Below are positions 1 through 14,200 of a stretch of 64,000 nt of DNA, one piece after another. The stretch comes from Crotophaga sulcirostris (taxonomy: Eukaryota; Chordata; Aves; Cuculiformes; Crotophagidae). The position numbers were made by a program, and so were the translations under genes. Every line of letters starts with the position of its first letter. Position 1 is the first letter of the stretch. The notes below the pieces were generated by a model. That model worked only from the letters and a program-made list of their open reading frames with translations, did not search any database and was not told where the DNA came from. The stretch covers positions 1,546,972-1,610,971 of the forward strand of contig VYZB01000193.1 of assembly GCA_013397455.1 (NCBI GenBank), given 5' to 3'.

Positions 1-3000
1 CACTTGATTTCATTTTGGAGCTTGCTTCCAGTCATTCTTTTATGTACCTTAAATAATATTTTAGTTTTTTTTAATCGCTGTATTTCCTTGTTGCATACCA
101 TTCTTTCCTTTTCGATGACTTCTCTATCAACAAAATGAATACACAGTGGAAGTCTGGTACAGCTATTATACAGCAGCAGACAGTTGCTACCGTAGGGTTA
201 AAACCTACCAATTGTCTCTTTACATTTAGTGTTCTCACTGAAGTCCTTATTCACTGGGGTTAAATGCCAAATGAATACATAAACTTTCATCTAATGTACA
301 CTCATAGCTATGAAAGAAATGTTTGAAACATGACATGTTATTGTAGAAGCAGAGAAGCCTGAAAAGAAGTATAAAGGTTTCAAATGTTTTGTGATTTTTT
401 TGCTTTTGGAGAACGCAGGATTTCTGAAGGTAACTAACAACACTGTGTCCTTGACAGAGGTTTCTGGAAATGACTGTTACAGTTCCTGATATTAGTACTT
501 GTGGACTTCAAAGAATAAAGTGTCAAGGTATGTAAATAAATCACAGGAGCCCAAGGTCTAGATTAAAACCAAACCAAACCAAAATTTCAATCCTAAAACC
601 CCAACCACAAAATTAAAGCCTTTCTCTTATGAGTGACAGGGCCCTTTCACACTTCATCCTCCTGAATGCTTGGTTAAAAGAGCAGCTGGGCCTCAGAATC
701 ATACAATGTACTTTCCTTCACTTCCCTTGTTCTTTATTAATGGAAATATTTGGATAAAAACAGATCCTTGTTTCCCAACAGTTCATCCGCCTCTCCTGTT
801 TATTCTCTACCTCGTGTCATAGTCCTCTGAGTTTTGGCAGTGTAATAATTTCCATAGCAGTCCTGCTGTGACATCACAGAGGACAAGGATGTCAGATTTT
901 TAATAAGTAGAAAAAGAAAGATGAATACTTAAACAAAGATTCTGTCTTAAAGTAAATATCCTTAGTAATTTATAATAGGGAAAGAAAAATAGGGAAAATC
1001 TCTAATACTTAGGTAGAGCTCTGTAAGAACAGTATAGCTTTTTCGAACTTTTCCACACGCTCCCAGATGGACTTTAGGAATGCCATTGCCTTTTGTCTTT
1101 ATCCTCTATTGGGAGGTTGGTTCTGTATTTTTTGGGCAGAAGAAAGCTCTTGGCAAAGTTTCAGACTTGAGTGAATTAGACTTTAATGACCTTTTTGTAC
1201 TGCTAAATGGTAGGATCCCACCTTAATTATAGGGCTGGATTCCCAAAATAAATAGTACAGATATAATTCCTCTCAGATGGAGGCAGAGCAAGGTTAGTAT
1301 GAGGTGCATTGTGGAGAGCCAGACAGTGCTGCTGCTCAGCATGTTTTGGGGTTGTAAAATATATTAGATGTGGTTCTAAAGAGGCCATCAATTACAGTAG
1401 TCTCTAAGGTTATTATAGCCTGTATTGCAGATCACATATTTCTCTAAAACAGACAGGTGGGTTAGGCAAATTGGATGAGCTAGTAAAGTACATAAATAAT
1501 TGAGCTTTTAAGATTTTAATTAAAAGCACTATGAAGCTTATGGAGCAATTAGAGTTTGAAACCACGAATACAAACCTCCAGATATAGTCTACATACCTCC
1601 TATGCAAGTTAAAAAAATCAACAAGGAATAGATTGTACCATCAGTATTCCCATGGGATACTTGTTTATTCTCCAAGTAATCCCTTTGAAACTGAGCATGT
1701 TTAGAAGAGCAAAATCTGTTCTAAATAGCTAGGGGCAACTGACTAAGTGGCAAGAATCCTCTGAAAAGTTATCCTTCCATATTTTTTTAGTAACTGTGTT
1801 ACAACTAAAAAAATGCCTTAAGTGAGGGGCACTTTTTCTATTTCCAGAACCATATTTCAGTGTCAGCTATCCCAGTTATAGTATTTCACATGACTTCATA
1901 GAGAGGATGGTACAAGTATAGCTCTTGGGAAGTCTGCATTTGTTGCTAATTGAAGTTATTTGTCTAAGACAAATACATGCTGAAATGAGAGGATAAACAT
2001 GGGCCAGCTTCAAGACCTGCAAAAAAAATAATGTGTTGTTTTCCATGGAACACGAACAATAGCATGTTCCACAGCATTTTACAGATACAGTAGGAACAGA
2101 ATTTTAAAGCTTTGGTTGAAAGAAGTACGCAGTTTTAAAAGACTGTTATTCTATATAGTGTATTTGATTTTCCAACAGTGATAATATCTTCTGTGATATA
2201 CTTCTCAATGAAATACTGAAAGGCTTACTCCAGATGTGCACTTGCCATGTTCTGAGACTGGTTATTTTCTTACTTACATTGGAGTAAAAGAAATATACCA
2301 AGCATCTGCTCTAAGGGAAAACCCGGTCCTTGGTGCTTAGTACCTTGCTGTCTGTATGCAGTCTCTTAAACAAGCTCAGCAGACAGAGCAAGGTATAAGG
2401 ACAATATAGTCTGCTAGTAATACTGCTTTCCATAGCCTGGTCAGTCTTGTATCAGAAACGAACTAGAAGCATCCTGTGCTGCAGTACGTTGCTAGATGCT
2501 AGAGCTTTCAGGAGCATCTTGTATCCTTCTGCATCACTGGACTAAAGTTGTCTGCCTACCTCTACAGCTTCTTTCTTATTTGCATATTAGAATACATGGT
2601 GTACACACTGGATAACCTATCTGCTCTTAAGGAAATGAGTCCTAATTTTCTGAAAATAAAGCAAAAAAATAACAGGTAACCTTTGAGTGCACTGCATAAA
2701 AATTCTACTACCATCTCATTCAAGGAGGTTTTCAGAACTGCATTTGCATTTCAAATACAGGTTACATGGACAAATAACTAAGACCATGATGCATTTGTTT
2801 ATGCATGCCTGTAGTAAGTTATTGTGTAATTTGCCTATCCGTGTTTTCATCTGCATATACAATCACTACGATTATATACGTAAATTAAGTATGCATTCAT
2901 GTATACATGTGGGATAACTGTATACAATATTTTTTTACAATTTGGACTATAATTTTTTTCAAGAGAATATTTATCTCATTAATTTATCCACCCCCTTTGC

Positions 3001-6000
3001 CTAGGTCTTCTTTCTCAGTGAGAGCTGTTGTAGCCTACAATTACTTTGTTCTTATCTACACTAGAAAATATGTTTGCTGGCATTTGTACGGCTCTGTTGT
3101 GTAATCTGGTAGTGTCAAAACAGTCACAACTTCTATTTTTTACACTTTCTATCCATGATAGTTAGGGTTCAAAGCTCTCTGCAGCTGAGATACTCCCTTT
3201 AGCAGTTTACCTGTAGCAGCATGGTCTGATCAACCAAACATTTCTACAGCTTTTGGGGAAGTTTTCTGGTTAACACTGAATTCTGTGTACTGAGTTTACA
3301 AAAGTTAACATGACTATTAATAGTTTAAACCTAGCCTGTTTTTCCCTGCTCTGTGCTAATCATGATCCTGTAGACATATACAAAGACAATCAGGGAACTA
3401 AAAAGAAGGGAGAATTCAGTGTTGCTGGGGGTATTTAAGGACTTGGGATTTTGGGTGGATGTTTGGGTTTTTTTCTTTCTTTTATGAGAAATTAATTTTT
3501 TAGTACAAGATGCTGTGTCAAAAGCAAGGAGAAGAGTAAAAATTATAGCTGAAGTGAATGTTGAAGTAAAAAAAAAATGGTTTATTTGCTGTAATATTGG
3601 GGAAGAGTCTATTACTTGTAGATCCATTGCACAGTGGCAAGCAGTGGCAGGTTGCAAATGCAGTTATGTGGCCTTAAGCCATGGGCTAAACTCCCCTCTA
3701 CAAGAACCTACTGTTGATGAGTCTTGTGCCACCATAGCTCCTGTTTCCCTTACCAGCTCCTCTTCATATCTGTTCCATATACATAAGCAGTCTCACTACT
3801 TAATGTTTTCTGCTCAGGGAACAGGAGCAGACCAAGACAGAATGAAGTAGCGAGCACCAACTCAGCAGAAACAGAAAAGTTATTGAGGTATTTGTACAGC
3901 AAGTAAATCACAGCGTTATGAGACACACCCCAGACTGGGTAAAGCTAGAAAGGGACAAGAGGTTGAGGGTGTAAGAGAAGAATGATGACAGGTGGGCATG
4001 GTATTGCAGCAGTGAGACTGAGGCTTCATGAAAAATGGATATGAGTAAAGAAAACTAACCTATATGTCTTTTTGTGCAATTGTGCTAACTAGTGTAATTT
4101 CAGGGACTGCAGGTGCATGACCACCACTCACAGCATATAATGAAAGTATGCTGTGAAGCTTGGTATAATATAGTCCTTGAGGTTCTTCTATTGAAAGAAA
4201 TTTGGTAAATAACTTGGGAATTATTTGTTCACATTAACCAAGTTATCAGACAGCAGTAAATACTTCAAAGTCCTCAGCTTTCAGAATCAGACTTGGGAAA
4301 CAGGATACAGGATTTAGCACACTGAGTAGGGAAAAAACCACTATGTTTACTTTATACAACATGAAAAATAACAGGAAAGCAAATTTTTCATAGTGCCAAG
4401 ATCCCTAAGGATTTAAAACAGGGATCGTCTTTCTGCAATAACATCTCTGCAGGTGCAGATGGGAAGGTCTTCAAGTAGGAGTCACAGAGTAGATTATTCT
4501 TAACTATGGGCAATGCAAGAATGTATTTTTCAAAAGTTAGAAGGACTCCCCTACAATTTTAGAGTAGTCATGGTTTGCTTAGGTTGGATAGCCTGTTACC
4601 ATCAATTCCTGTTTTAGTGGGATCCGTTTACCTGTTTATTCCTGAAAGGTTAGACTCCAAAACTACTGCTTATGTCTCATGTAGGGCTGAGGGGCTATGT
4701 GCAACAAAAAGTAAGCTTAACTTACCTTTGCAGAGATGTGTACTGATATGTTGCAGGTCAGTGTGCTAATGCTGTTTAAGCAAGGAAAGCGGCTGCTCTG
4801 CTGCAAGTTGCACTACAAGCCTGAAGTTTATTTTCTAACTGAAGAGTTAATCCTTGGAACGACCGGAGGATAAGGATTTAGATTATGCATTCCTATAACA
4901 GCCTGTCTGACAGCTTGTTTTGAAACATAATCTTATCTTTTTTTTTAATTTACAAGGATTAATGAGAAAAAAGAAAAACAGAATAACAGTATCTGAAAAC
5001 TCACATATTAAAGGATCTGAAAGAAGAGAACTTATCTGGTGAGGAGATAGTGATTGTGTGGATTTCTGACATTGTTATATTTTTTAATCAAGTAGCTCCT
5101 CCTTCTCTCTCATTTTCGTGGTCAGATACTGTGACTGTTTCGGAAATATAGACCCTATTCTGTAATGGTTGGGTTGTTTCCATATTTTGCCTCTCTTTCA
5201 ATTACTCCTCTCTTTCACTATCACTGTAACTTTCTTTTAAGCATAATTATGTAGAGAAAAAATATTTGGGTCTACAATTCAGAAGAATGTGGAGTTTTAT
5301 GGTGCCAGGTTTATTCTCTTTTATTTTAAGAGAAGAAACTTTATTTGAAATTAGATGAATGAGAGGAAATAAGAGATCTTACATGTTTAGAACTTGCTGA
5401 GGTCCTTTCATGGACAGTAACTTAGTTTCTAGGAGATGGCATCTAGTATTTTATCTTTAAGTTGTTATTAAGTGTATTGCAACTAATCATCCATTTTATT
5501 GTGTTTACCAAGGGAAATAAATAATCTTTCATTTGCAGCTTCAAGTTATCCTGAAAAAAAGTATTGTTTGGATGAACTATAGATCAATACAGAACAACTG
5601 TGAGCTTTTTGATTAAATATTTTTGTTAGTTTCAGTGGAAGTTATAGTGAGGCTTTAAGGACAAGTACTGAAAAGTTCTTAGCCTGGGTTCTGACTGATT
5701 TTCCTTCAGTTTCAGAGTGTTTGCTAGCTCGTGAGAACCTAAGCCAATTTGGACTGTAACTCACGGTCCGGATCACAATAAGAGTGAAATATATTCTTGC
5801 GTCTCAGTTTGCAACATTATGTTTTTGAGGCATTATTATAAAAGCAATAAAGCTATCTGTTTCTCTGTATTTGTAGTCTAGTCTGGCAGAGCGGAGTCTT
5901 TAAGCCAGTGTGTAGCCTCTTTAAGCCTCTTCTAGCATCTAATTTTCAGAGAGCAAGAGGCAGAAAAGAAACATGTATTTCTAAATGCACATTAACTTCA

Positions 6001-7811
6001 ATGAGGCCAAGATATTTAATGTATCTTGAAATATCTAATATACACAAAATGGCAATATTATAAAACCACTAAATACTATCCTAACTGTAGAAATAGTAGT
6101 GATTATAAATGTCGTTAAGTTTTTCATTTAAAAGGTTTAGTTTCACAAATTAGCACTCAATTTTTTTTTTCTTTGAGATAGAGCTGCGTGAATTGGGAAG
6201 CTGTATTTTAGCTTTCTAGCAGTTTGATGCTATAGGATTAATGCTATCAGAACTTTGCCTCTGAAGGTTCAGTTTCATATTTTAATTCTCCTATAGGCCA
6301 TATCTGATTTTTTTAAATAATATAAGGTAAAATTGTAGTCACTTTAGTATATTTTCTATTAAAATCAAAGATAAATAGAAAAAATAGAACTAAATATTTT
6401 TATGAAAATATTTTCTGGTATTTGTTTTAGTGCAGGCAATATAATTTTTTGGCATTGTGCTGAAGAACAAAAATTATAAAACAAACAAAATTTATTTCAT
6501 TACCCAACATGAAAGGAAAATCAAATCACATAAATAGTAGTAGTTTTGTCTAGCAAAAACATTAAGCTATAGAAATAGTTTAATTTTTCATATATGTTTT
6601 CTTTTTAATTATTAACTGTGGAATCCATAACTTTTTTAAGTCTTATGAATGTATTTTTCTGCAGTCTTCTGAGTATACTTTCTAGAATTAAGGCATTAAG
6701 CTATTGCTAAAATTGGTAAATCTTTTATTGAGCAACTTTAGAAGCTTCACTTACACTTGGTTTTCTTGACTATCATTTAATTAATTAACCAATCCAATGT
6801 CAAGCGCTATGCACTCACAGAACTAAACATGGTTCCAGCCCTTCAGAAATGGCAGTTTTAAAAACATGGTCCAGATCCAAATCTCACCTGACTGACCTTG
6901 GCAACAATATTTAGTTTTGGCAGCAGTAATGTCCATTGGTGCTGAGAAGAGGGATGGTGTATTTTTCATAGAGAGCAAAAGGTAGTTTAGAACTGCAAAG
7001 CAGTTGTTGAAAGTCTTTCTCCCATACACAGATGTTGCAGCTGAACTGAAATTTCTATCATTAGATCTCTGACTAGTGGAGAAACATACATAAGATATGG
7101 TACCACAATGTCAGATGTTGTGAGGGGAGCTAGGAATATTCTTGGGTTCTTTTTAATTTATGTTGTTGAAAGGCCTGCTATTTTAATATAACATAATACT
7201 GTAATTATTCCTCTGTATCACTATGCATTTGTGTAACCACGATGAAAAGTGTAACATATAAAATAAATTCAAATATGTGCACTGATTCATAACACACAAC
7301 TGACTCTTACATGTAGAAAATAAAAAAGAATATTTAAAAAAGCCAAAAATCCTCATCCATGTTCCAGTATTTATCTTTCTTGTAGAAAGCTTTATTTTTC
7401 TAAGGAATTAGATTGTTTTGCTTTTATAGTTAAGCAACATAAAATGTATTAAGAATTATATTTATGATTAGAATGTAAGCACACTTTAGTGAGTTACCCA
7501 TATTTCCACATAGTGTACAGTTAAGGGATTCACACTGTGATCAGTAAGTCAATGCCTTCAGTAACAGGAAATTTTGCACTACGGGAATAAGTCATTTTAG
7601 CAAAAGGAATCAGCAGAAATACTAAACCTTTAAGGCTAGTCTTATTTTTAAGAGTTGAAGTGTGTATATCAGTAATTTACCTCAGAGTTGCCTGTAGTAA
7701 CGAAATTTTGAAAGTGCTTATTATAAATTTAATATGGAGAGACTGCAGAGGTTAGATATGAATTAATCCAGAAGAAATGCAAATGATTTCTATGTTCACC
7801 CTAAGTTGCCT
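1..7811. other. Intergenic DNA, no gene or classified repeat seen
   Basis: AT-rich single-copy-looking sequence. Open frames reach only 111 codons (3,515-3,850, plus), which is within chance for this composition. None resembles a known protein, and I saw no RNA gene. Confidence 0.6.
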
Positions 7812-8130
7812 TACTGAGCTGAACTCACTCAGCCTTTTTTCATAGGAGAGGTGTTCTACCCCTCTGATCATTTTTGTGGCCCTTCTCTGGTCTTACTCCA
7901 TGGAACAAGTCCCTTTCTTTCTTGTGCAGCGGACTCCAGAGCTGGATGAAGCACTCCAGGTGGGTTCTCACCAGAGCAGAGTCAAGGGGCAGAATCAGCT
8001 TCCTTGACCTGCTGGTCCCATTTCTTTTGATTCAGCCCAGGATATGATTAGTTTTCTGGGTTGTGATGGGACATTGCTGGCTTATGCCCAGTTTTTCATG
8101 TACCAGTACCCTCAAAATCTTCCTGCGTCT
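7812..8130 (-). mobile_element. CR1 LINE fragment (ORF2 C-terminal region only)
   Basis: About 320 bp whose reverse complement follows CR1 ORF2, from the segment equivalent to DLGVLVDEKL through ATRMIRGLEHLSYEERLREL to the LFSL block. Diagnostic plus-strand phrases are CTCAGCCTTTTTTCATAGGA, GTGGCCCTTCTCTGG and GACTCCAGAGCTGGATG. Divergence is moderate with scattered indels. Neither the 3' tail nor the 5' part is present. No open frame survives. Confidence 0.88.
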
Positions 8131-10443
8131 TCAGTGTCTTTGGCATCCTGTGTTGCTCTTTAACATGGATAACCCTGCCTATTAAGAGAAAACTGAATAT
8201 GTTCACTAGCAAACAAATACTATTTAGCATGAAAAGAGAGAAAATCTTTCAGTCACACACAGAAAAGTGATTTTGTCTGCTAAAGCTGTTTAATAGCCTC
8301 TGAATCTTTTTCCCTCTTTCTTAAGGCAAATTAGAGGATAATTGTTGTCGATATTCCTTCATAATGTTACTTGCATAATTAGAGCATCTGGGAGTTCCAA
8401 GACAGAAAATAATTTTCAATGAGGGCATTATTGTACAAACATGAGCAAAAAGAGTTTGGATTCCAAATTAAAGGGCAATATAAGGAATTTTCTTCCTGAT
8501 GATGTGGATTTGGTATCTCATTTCTCACAGATATTATAGAAACTTTATTTGTTGTCTATTATCAGTCTAGATATCTCATCAGACAAAGACGACAATGATA
8601 TAAGGTAAGAATCCTTCCCATGACACATCAAGAAGTGAAAGCTGCAGGTTCAGCAGTATGAGAAGTATTTCTTCTCAATGTTTAAAACAAGTCCCTGTAC
8701 ATGAGAGCATGTAGTCACTACTGCTGAGCTCTATGTTTTCAATAGTTTGCCTTATGTACTGCCAAGAAACCTGAAAAGCTGACATCCATGCTACTCAAAC
8801 ACTTAAGCAGTCTTGGCCTAACTGCTTTAGCCTTTTTTCCTTTTGCAGTGGAACCACATCAGTGTTTTTCTGCAGGTATGACTGCACATTCTGGATTTAA
8901 AAGCATTTAACTTCCTATGGCATATTGTTCTAGAGAAATACAGCAGTATGTGAAAATCTCTTGCATGTGTGCTGTTGAGGATAAAGCAATATGTGATGTT
9001 TCATTAAGGTTATTGACAGTTTGATGTCTTGTATGTGTGCTGAAATGCTCAGTTTTTCTTACATAAACCACTGCTTAAAACAGTATATCGAAGGAATATT
9101 TTATATGAACAGATAAACCATATAAGAAATGTAGATTTTATTAACCTTGAGTATTCCACTGAACTTGATTTTAATCATAACTGTAAAGTTATTTTCAGTT
9201 GGTACTAACAAAAACAAAGCATCAGTGAACCACCATACTAAATGATAAACTGAAGTTTACCATAACTGAAGTGCATGTAGAAATAGAAAAGAAAAATAAC
9301 TGAAGGAAACTGTATTTCTGTAGAATATCCTTGAAGATATTGTTCCGTACTTCCATGTGTCTATCCTGGTGGCCAGTGAATTGAAAAGGGAGCAGTAATC
9401 TGGATTATGTATTGTTGTTGCTATTTCCAAGTTTTAGCTTCCCCAGGCATTTGCATTTCTGCGATAACTGAGTGAAAGCTATGACTATACCAAATGTATT
9501 GTCTTGTGTATTGTCCAGTCCTGTTTTGGCTAACATGAAGTGTAATTTTGCATTTATCTGGAGGTTTATAGAACACATAAATGTAGCACTAACTAGTTCC
9601 ACCAGCTTCACAGCATTCTTCTGCCCAGACACCAGTGTGAGGCTGCTTTAAAAGCTACAAAATCAGAACTTTTTCTTCACTTTTCTTCAGGTAAGGAATA
9701 AAACAAAGTCATTTTAGAATAAGAAACGAAGTACAACTTTGAGAAATCCCAAGCCTCAACCAATAAAAAAGCTCACAAAACTTGCTATGATAACCTAAGG
9801 GGACAGTTTTCAAGGTGATTCAGATGTTTTGGGGGGGTGGTGGGCAGACAAAAAATGTGTTACTCCCATTGGTTTAGGTGTTCAAATCTCTTGAAAAATG
9901 TGGCCTTCAGTCATGCGTGTTGTACTTAGCTATCAAAACACTTGCAGCCCTCCCATGCTTAAAAGCAAGAAACAGAAGAGACAGAGTACATTATATATAT
10001 AAAATATGCACATGAGATGATCATATTGGGAAGGACCTTTTAGTCTGATGTTTAAAGATTAAGACTGTTTGGAGAAAGCTCCATTCCTGACAACTAATCC
10101 TGCTTCTTCAGGCTTCAGGAAGCCAGTTGTATCCTTTCTTCCCTATATGAGCCTAGAATAGGTTGTTACTATTTGGTAAAACTCCCCTGATGCACATAAA
10201 CAATATGCAGTAATCTGATCCCAGATTATATCCATGCAATTTGTACTATTTTTCAATCTATTTTTTTTTCTGGAGTTTTAAAAATGTATAATTGCTGTGG
10301 ATCCCGCATTTATCACATTTCATATGCTTTCCTTCCCACTGTCCTTCCCTTTTTGTTCTACATGATTTTTAGTAACTGAGGAAAGGAGTGATTTTCAACA
10401 GTATGGAAAAATATTGGATACTTGGTTGGGAGATTTTAGCATT
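8131..10443. other. Intergenic DNA, nothing recognised
   Basis: AT-rich sequence between two CR1 copies. The phrase around 10,020 (GGGAAGGACC) is faintly like a CR1 3' UTR but too short to call. Confidence 0.55.
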
Positions 10444-11205
10444 TCACAGAATCATAGAATGACCTGAGCTGGAAGGGACCCACAAGGATCACTGAGTCCA
10501 ACTCATGTCCCTGCACAGGACAACCCCAAAATTTACACCATGTGTCTGAGTGCATTTTCTAAATGCTTCTTGAGTATTGCTAGGCTTGGCTCCATTACTG
10601 CTTCCCTGGGGAGTTGTTCCAGTGCTCCACCACCTGCTTGGTGAAGAACCTTTTCCTGATATCCAGCCTAAACCTCCCCTGGCACATCTTCCTGCCATTC
10701 CCTGAGTCCTATCGCTGGTCACCAGAGAGAAGAGAACAGCGCCTGCTCCTCCTCCTCCCATTCTGAGGGAGCAGTGAACTGCTATGTGGTCTCCCCTCAG
10801 TCTCCTCTTCTCCAGGCTGAACAGACCAAGAGACTTCAGCCAATCCTCATATGCTTTCCCCTCTAAACCTTTCACCAGCTTTGTGGCCTCCTCCACTCTC
10901 CAGTTGTTTTATGTCCTTTTTATCCTGGGGCACCCAAACTGCACCCAGTGCTCGAGGTGGGGCCACCCCAGTGCAGAGCAGAGCGGGACAGTCCCCTCCC
11001 TCACCCGGCTGGCAATGCTGTGCTTGATGCACCCCAGGGCACAGTTGGCCCTCTTGGCTGCCAGGGCACTGTTGACTCATGTCCAACTTGCCATCGACCA
11101 GAACCCCCAGGTCCCTCTCTGCAGGGCTGCTCTCCAGCCTCTCACTCCCCAGTCTGTGTGTGTATCCTGGGTTGTTCTGTCCCAGGTGCAGAACATCAGA
11201 CATTC
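10444..11205 (-). mobile_element. CR1 LINE, 3' end with ORF2 C-terminal part
   Basis: The 3' tail begins at 10,444 (CACAGAATCATAGAATGACC) and is followed upstream on the minus strand by the 3' UTR and ORF2 C-terminus. Readable pieces are LHLGQNNPGYTHRLGSERLE with SSPAERDLGVLVDGKLDMSQ (11,203 downward), then frameshifted [20 protein letters not shown] and RRLRGDHIA (10,489-10,896 frame). The 5' truncation lies at about 11,205, before the RT core. The several open frames of 90-171 codons on both strands here are by-products of this GC-rich element. Confidence 0.95.
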
Positions 11206-14200
11206 AAATGCATTTTGTGGTAAGCCCCAGAGATTCTTCAAGCTCCATTCCAAATTCCTCTCTGTCAGTGTCATCATAGTTGTAAAATGTTTGCAGTAGT
11301 GATAGCAATCAGTCTTCACATAATTGGTATCAAAATAGTCAGTGTTAAAATATTCAGACAAAGGCAATTATAATTCTTCAGATACAACTGGTCTAAGTTT
11401 AACTTCAGAAATTTTCCAGTAGGAATCTACACTTGTCAGCATTGCTTGCAACTCAAACCTGTTTTTTCTGCTTTCATAAGAATCCAATTAACAAAGTGAC
11501 TAGAGGAAAAGGAAATTTCTCATTTATGCCAAGTCAAATTGAAATTGAACAGAGCTTTTTTTAAAAGATTATTTTAAAGGAAAGTAGGATAGAAGAGCTC
11601 TGTAGAGATTTCAGACCAGCGGGTGAGACACCAGGCTTTGTTTGATTGTGATTTCATATATTGAGGTTTCACTGTAGATAAAACAGTTGGATCAAACTTC
11701 AGAGCAGACTGAAAAGAAGATGCAGCGACTGCTAGCAGATTTGAAGTCCAAGGCTGTTCTAGTTGCTAAGTACCTTAAAAAATATTAATCAAAAGTACCA
11801 AACGGCAAAATGTCAGGAAAAATCACATGAAAAATTCTGAGAACTGGAAATTTCTTAATTTAAATTACTGAGTTTGAAAATGTGATGTCAAAGCAGCTAA
11901 CGTTCACACAGTTTTAAGGAGAAAAATGTACAATAGTATGTCTCCCAGCAATAAATAGAACTTCCTCCTGCTTTGCTATATCATTTAGAAAAAGAAAACC
12001 AACAAATTGTAAAGTCAAGTCAGAAAATGGAGCCTTAATGATAAGTTTAATCATATAATGAGTATGGTATGAATAACCTTGGATGAGGGAGACACAGTAT
12101 CAATTAAACTGGAAAGAATGTGGCGGTCACACTCATTAGAGAAAGCACTTAAAAAATAAACAGTAATACTAGAGTTCAAAGTTACCAAGCAACTGAATTT
12201 AAAGGAACAATGTCAAACTATGCATGGCACTTTGGCAGCCCTAGTTAGCAAACTGACTACAAAATTACTGCTATGCAATAAATTAGCCTAGGAAGTTTAT
12301 TTAGATATTATCTCAATTTTGTTGCTATTGTTTTTTATTTTTGTCTGGAACACACTTTATTAACACTCAGTATATGTTCATAACACTAAAAAGACAATCT
12401 AGGTGAACTGTGGTGGTGTAATTCCAGTCAAGTGGGCAAATCCACTAAGGATTTTAAGATTACAAAACTAAATCAGAAAGCACAAGATCCATACTTTCTC
12501 TCATGCGTGTAGATGACTAAAAAAGAAATGAAAATATAAATTAATGTTCCACGTTGCTCAGACAGCATGGTGGGAGTAATCCTTGGGGAGATAAAATTTT
12601 TTAAAAGATAAAGAGAAATTTCAGTAAATCTAGAACTACGCTGTATCTGACCCCTGTACAGAATGCCAATGAGCTGACCAACAGCCTTACAAATGTTATG
12701 GGTCAGTCAGAGTTGCAGTCTAAGCACTTTCCTTCTTCTTCCTCAGATGGTTAAATCTCACAGGCAGGACAGAGTTTTGGCCCTGAGCAGCTCAAAACGA
12801 AGGAAAGAGGAGGCATGTTACACCTTCCAAAGCAAGGTCAGTTTTATGTACCGGTGGGCTCAAGGAAGACTTTTAACTCTTATATTATGTATTGCTTAGT
12901 GGTACAGTATAAAACGTACTAAAATATGAAATCATATTAATACTTTGCAATCTGTAAGTATAGCTTATGTCTTCACAGAAAGCAATCCTTTTTCACAAAA
13001 GTTTAAATATAGTCTTTTTGCTATAAAGATTCCAGATGATATAAAGTCTCCCCTACAGATTCTATAGTCTCTCCAGCAGACTCTCCAAGACACTGATGTA
13101 CAGTCTCACTGAACTACCACTCATGTTTGTGTAAGTCTTTTTTCCAGGTTTATGGCTTCTTTAAGAACTGTAACTTATTTCATGCCATGAACTATTTAAT
13201 CACAGTATGATGAAGAATGTTTCTGTAGACTTTGTATCATTTTATGGCATAGAAAGCTAGTTGTATGAAGAAAGACATTAAGAGATATCAAACCACCAAC
13301 TCAATCCCATTCATGTGACAGTTTAATTTTGTCACATGCCACGAGATGATATATCCATAATGCCCATTGGCGTCTCAGGACTTAGAGGCTGCTGATATTG
13401 CATAGGATCAGACTCAGCATTGGTAGAAAAAATATGTAATCAATTTCCCACTAGAGAAAGCTGCTGTGACAGAAACTTCTTCGTAAAACAAATCATAACA
13501 GTTTTGTTCTAACATTTGTCACAGAAAAACAAACTAAAATTGGATTTTAAAAAAATACCTGAAGTCCCATTTTCATGTTTTAAATGCAAGTTTTATTTAT
13601 AATTTCAAGATAATGATTTGGTTTCTTTCAATTTCTTACAGTGTTTCAAAGGGATTTGAAGTCCAAATGAAATATTTCATATTTATTAAAGTAAAATACT
13701 TATATTGATACAGCTTGATCTTTCCAAACATGGGGAATTTTTCATGAGCTTGAAAACTAAATTTCTGAGAACCTATAAGTAAGCTTGTCATAGAAAATAT
13801 GAACTCATAAACTATATCAATTAGCAAGATTTACAGTCTTGCATAAAATTGTGAGTAACTTCAGCTAGTCACAGATCAAACATCCTGTAGTCATGGGAAA
13901 TAAATTAGAGCACTCATAACAACTATTTTTCTTGAGTTAAATATAATAAAAAAGAATGATTTTTCCCAAAGATGTAACCAAATAAACAGTATGCAGAGTG
14001 GTTAAATGGGAAGGCAGTTGAGACACACAAGCAAGTAAAAGAAAGAGGGATGGTCTATGACTTCCTGAAACTTAGAAGCTATTGTCTGTGCTGAAAAAAA
14101 TGAGCATTGTCACTAATATTAAAATTGTAAAACGAGTTGTCAGATATATGTGACAGCTATGGAGAAAGTACATGATTAAGTTTTTCCTAAGCCTTGAGCA

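Noticed and set aside
10015..10080. Possible CR1 3' UTR trace (GGGAAGGACC)
   Set aside because: Only a short phrase matches and neither the tail repeat nor the following CR1 sequence is present.
10784..11299. 171-codon plus-strand frame and several overlapping frames
   Set aside because: These are antisense or out-of-frame readings of the CR1 element at 10,444-11,205.
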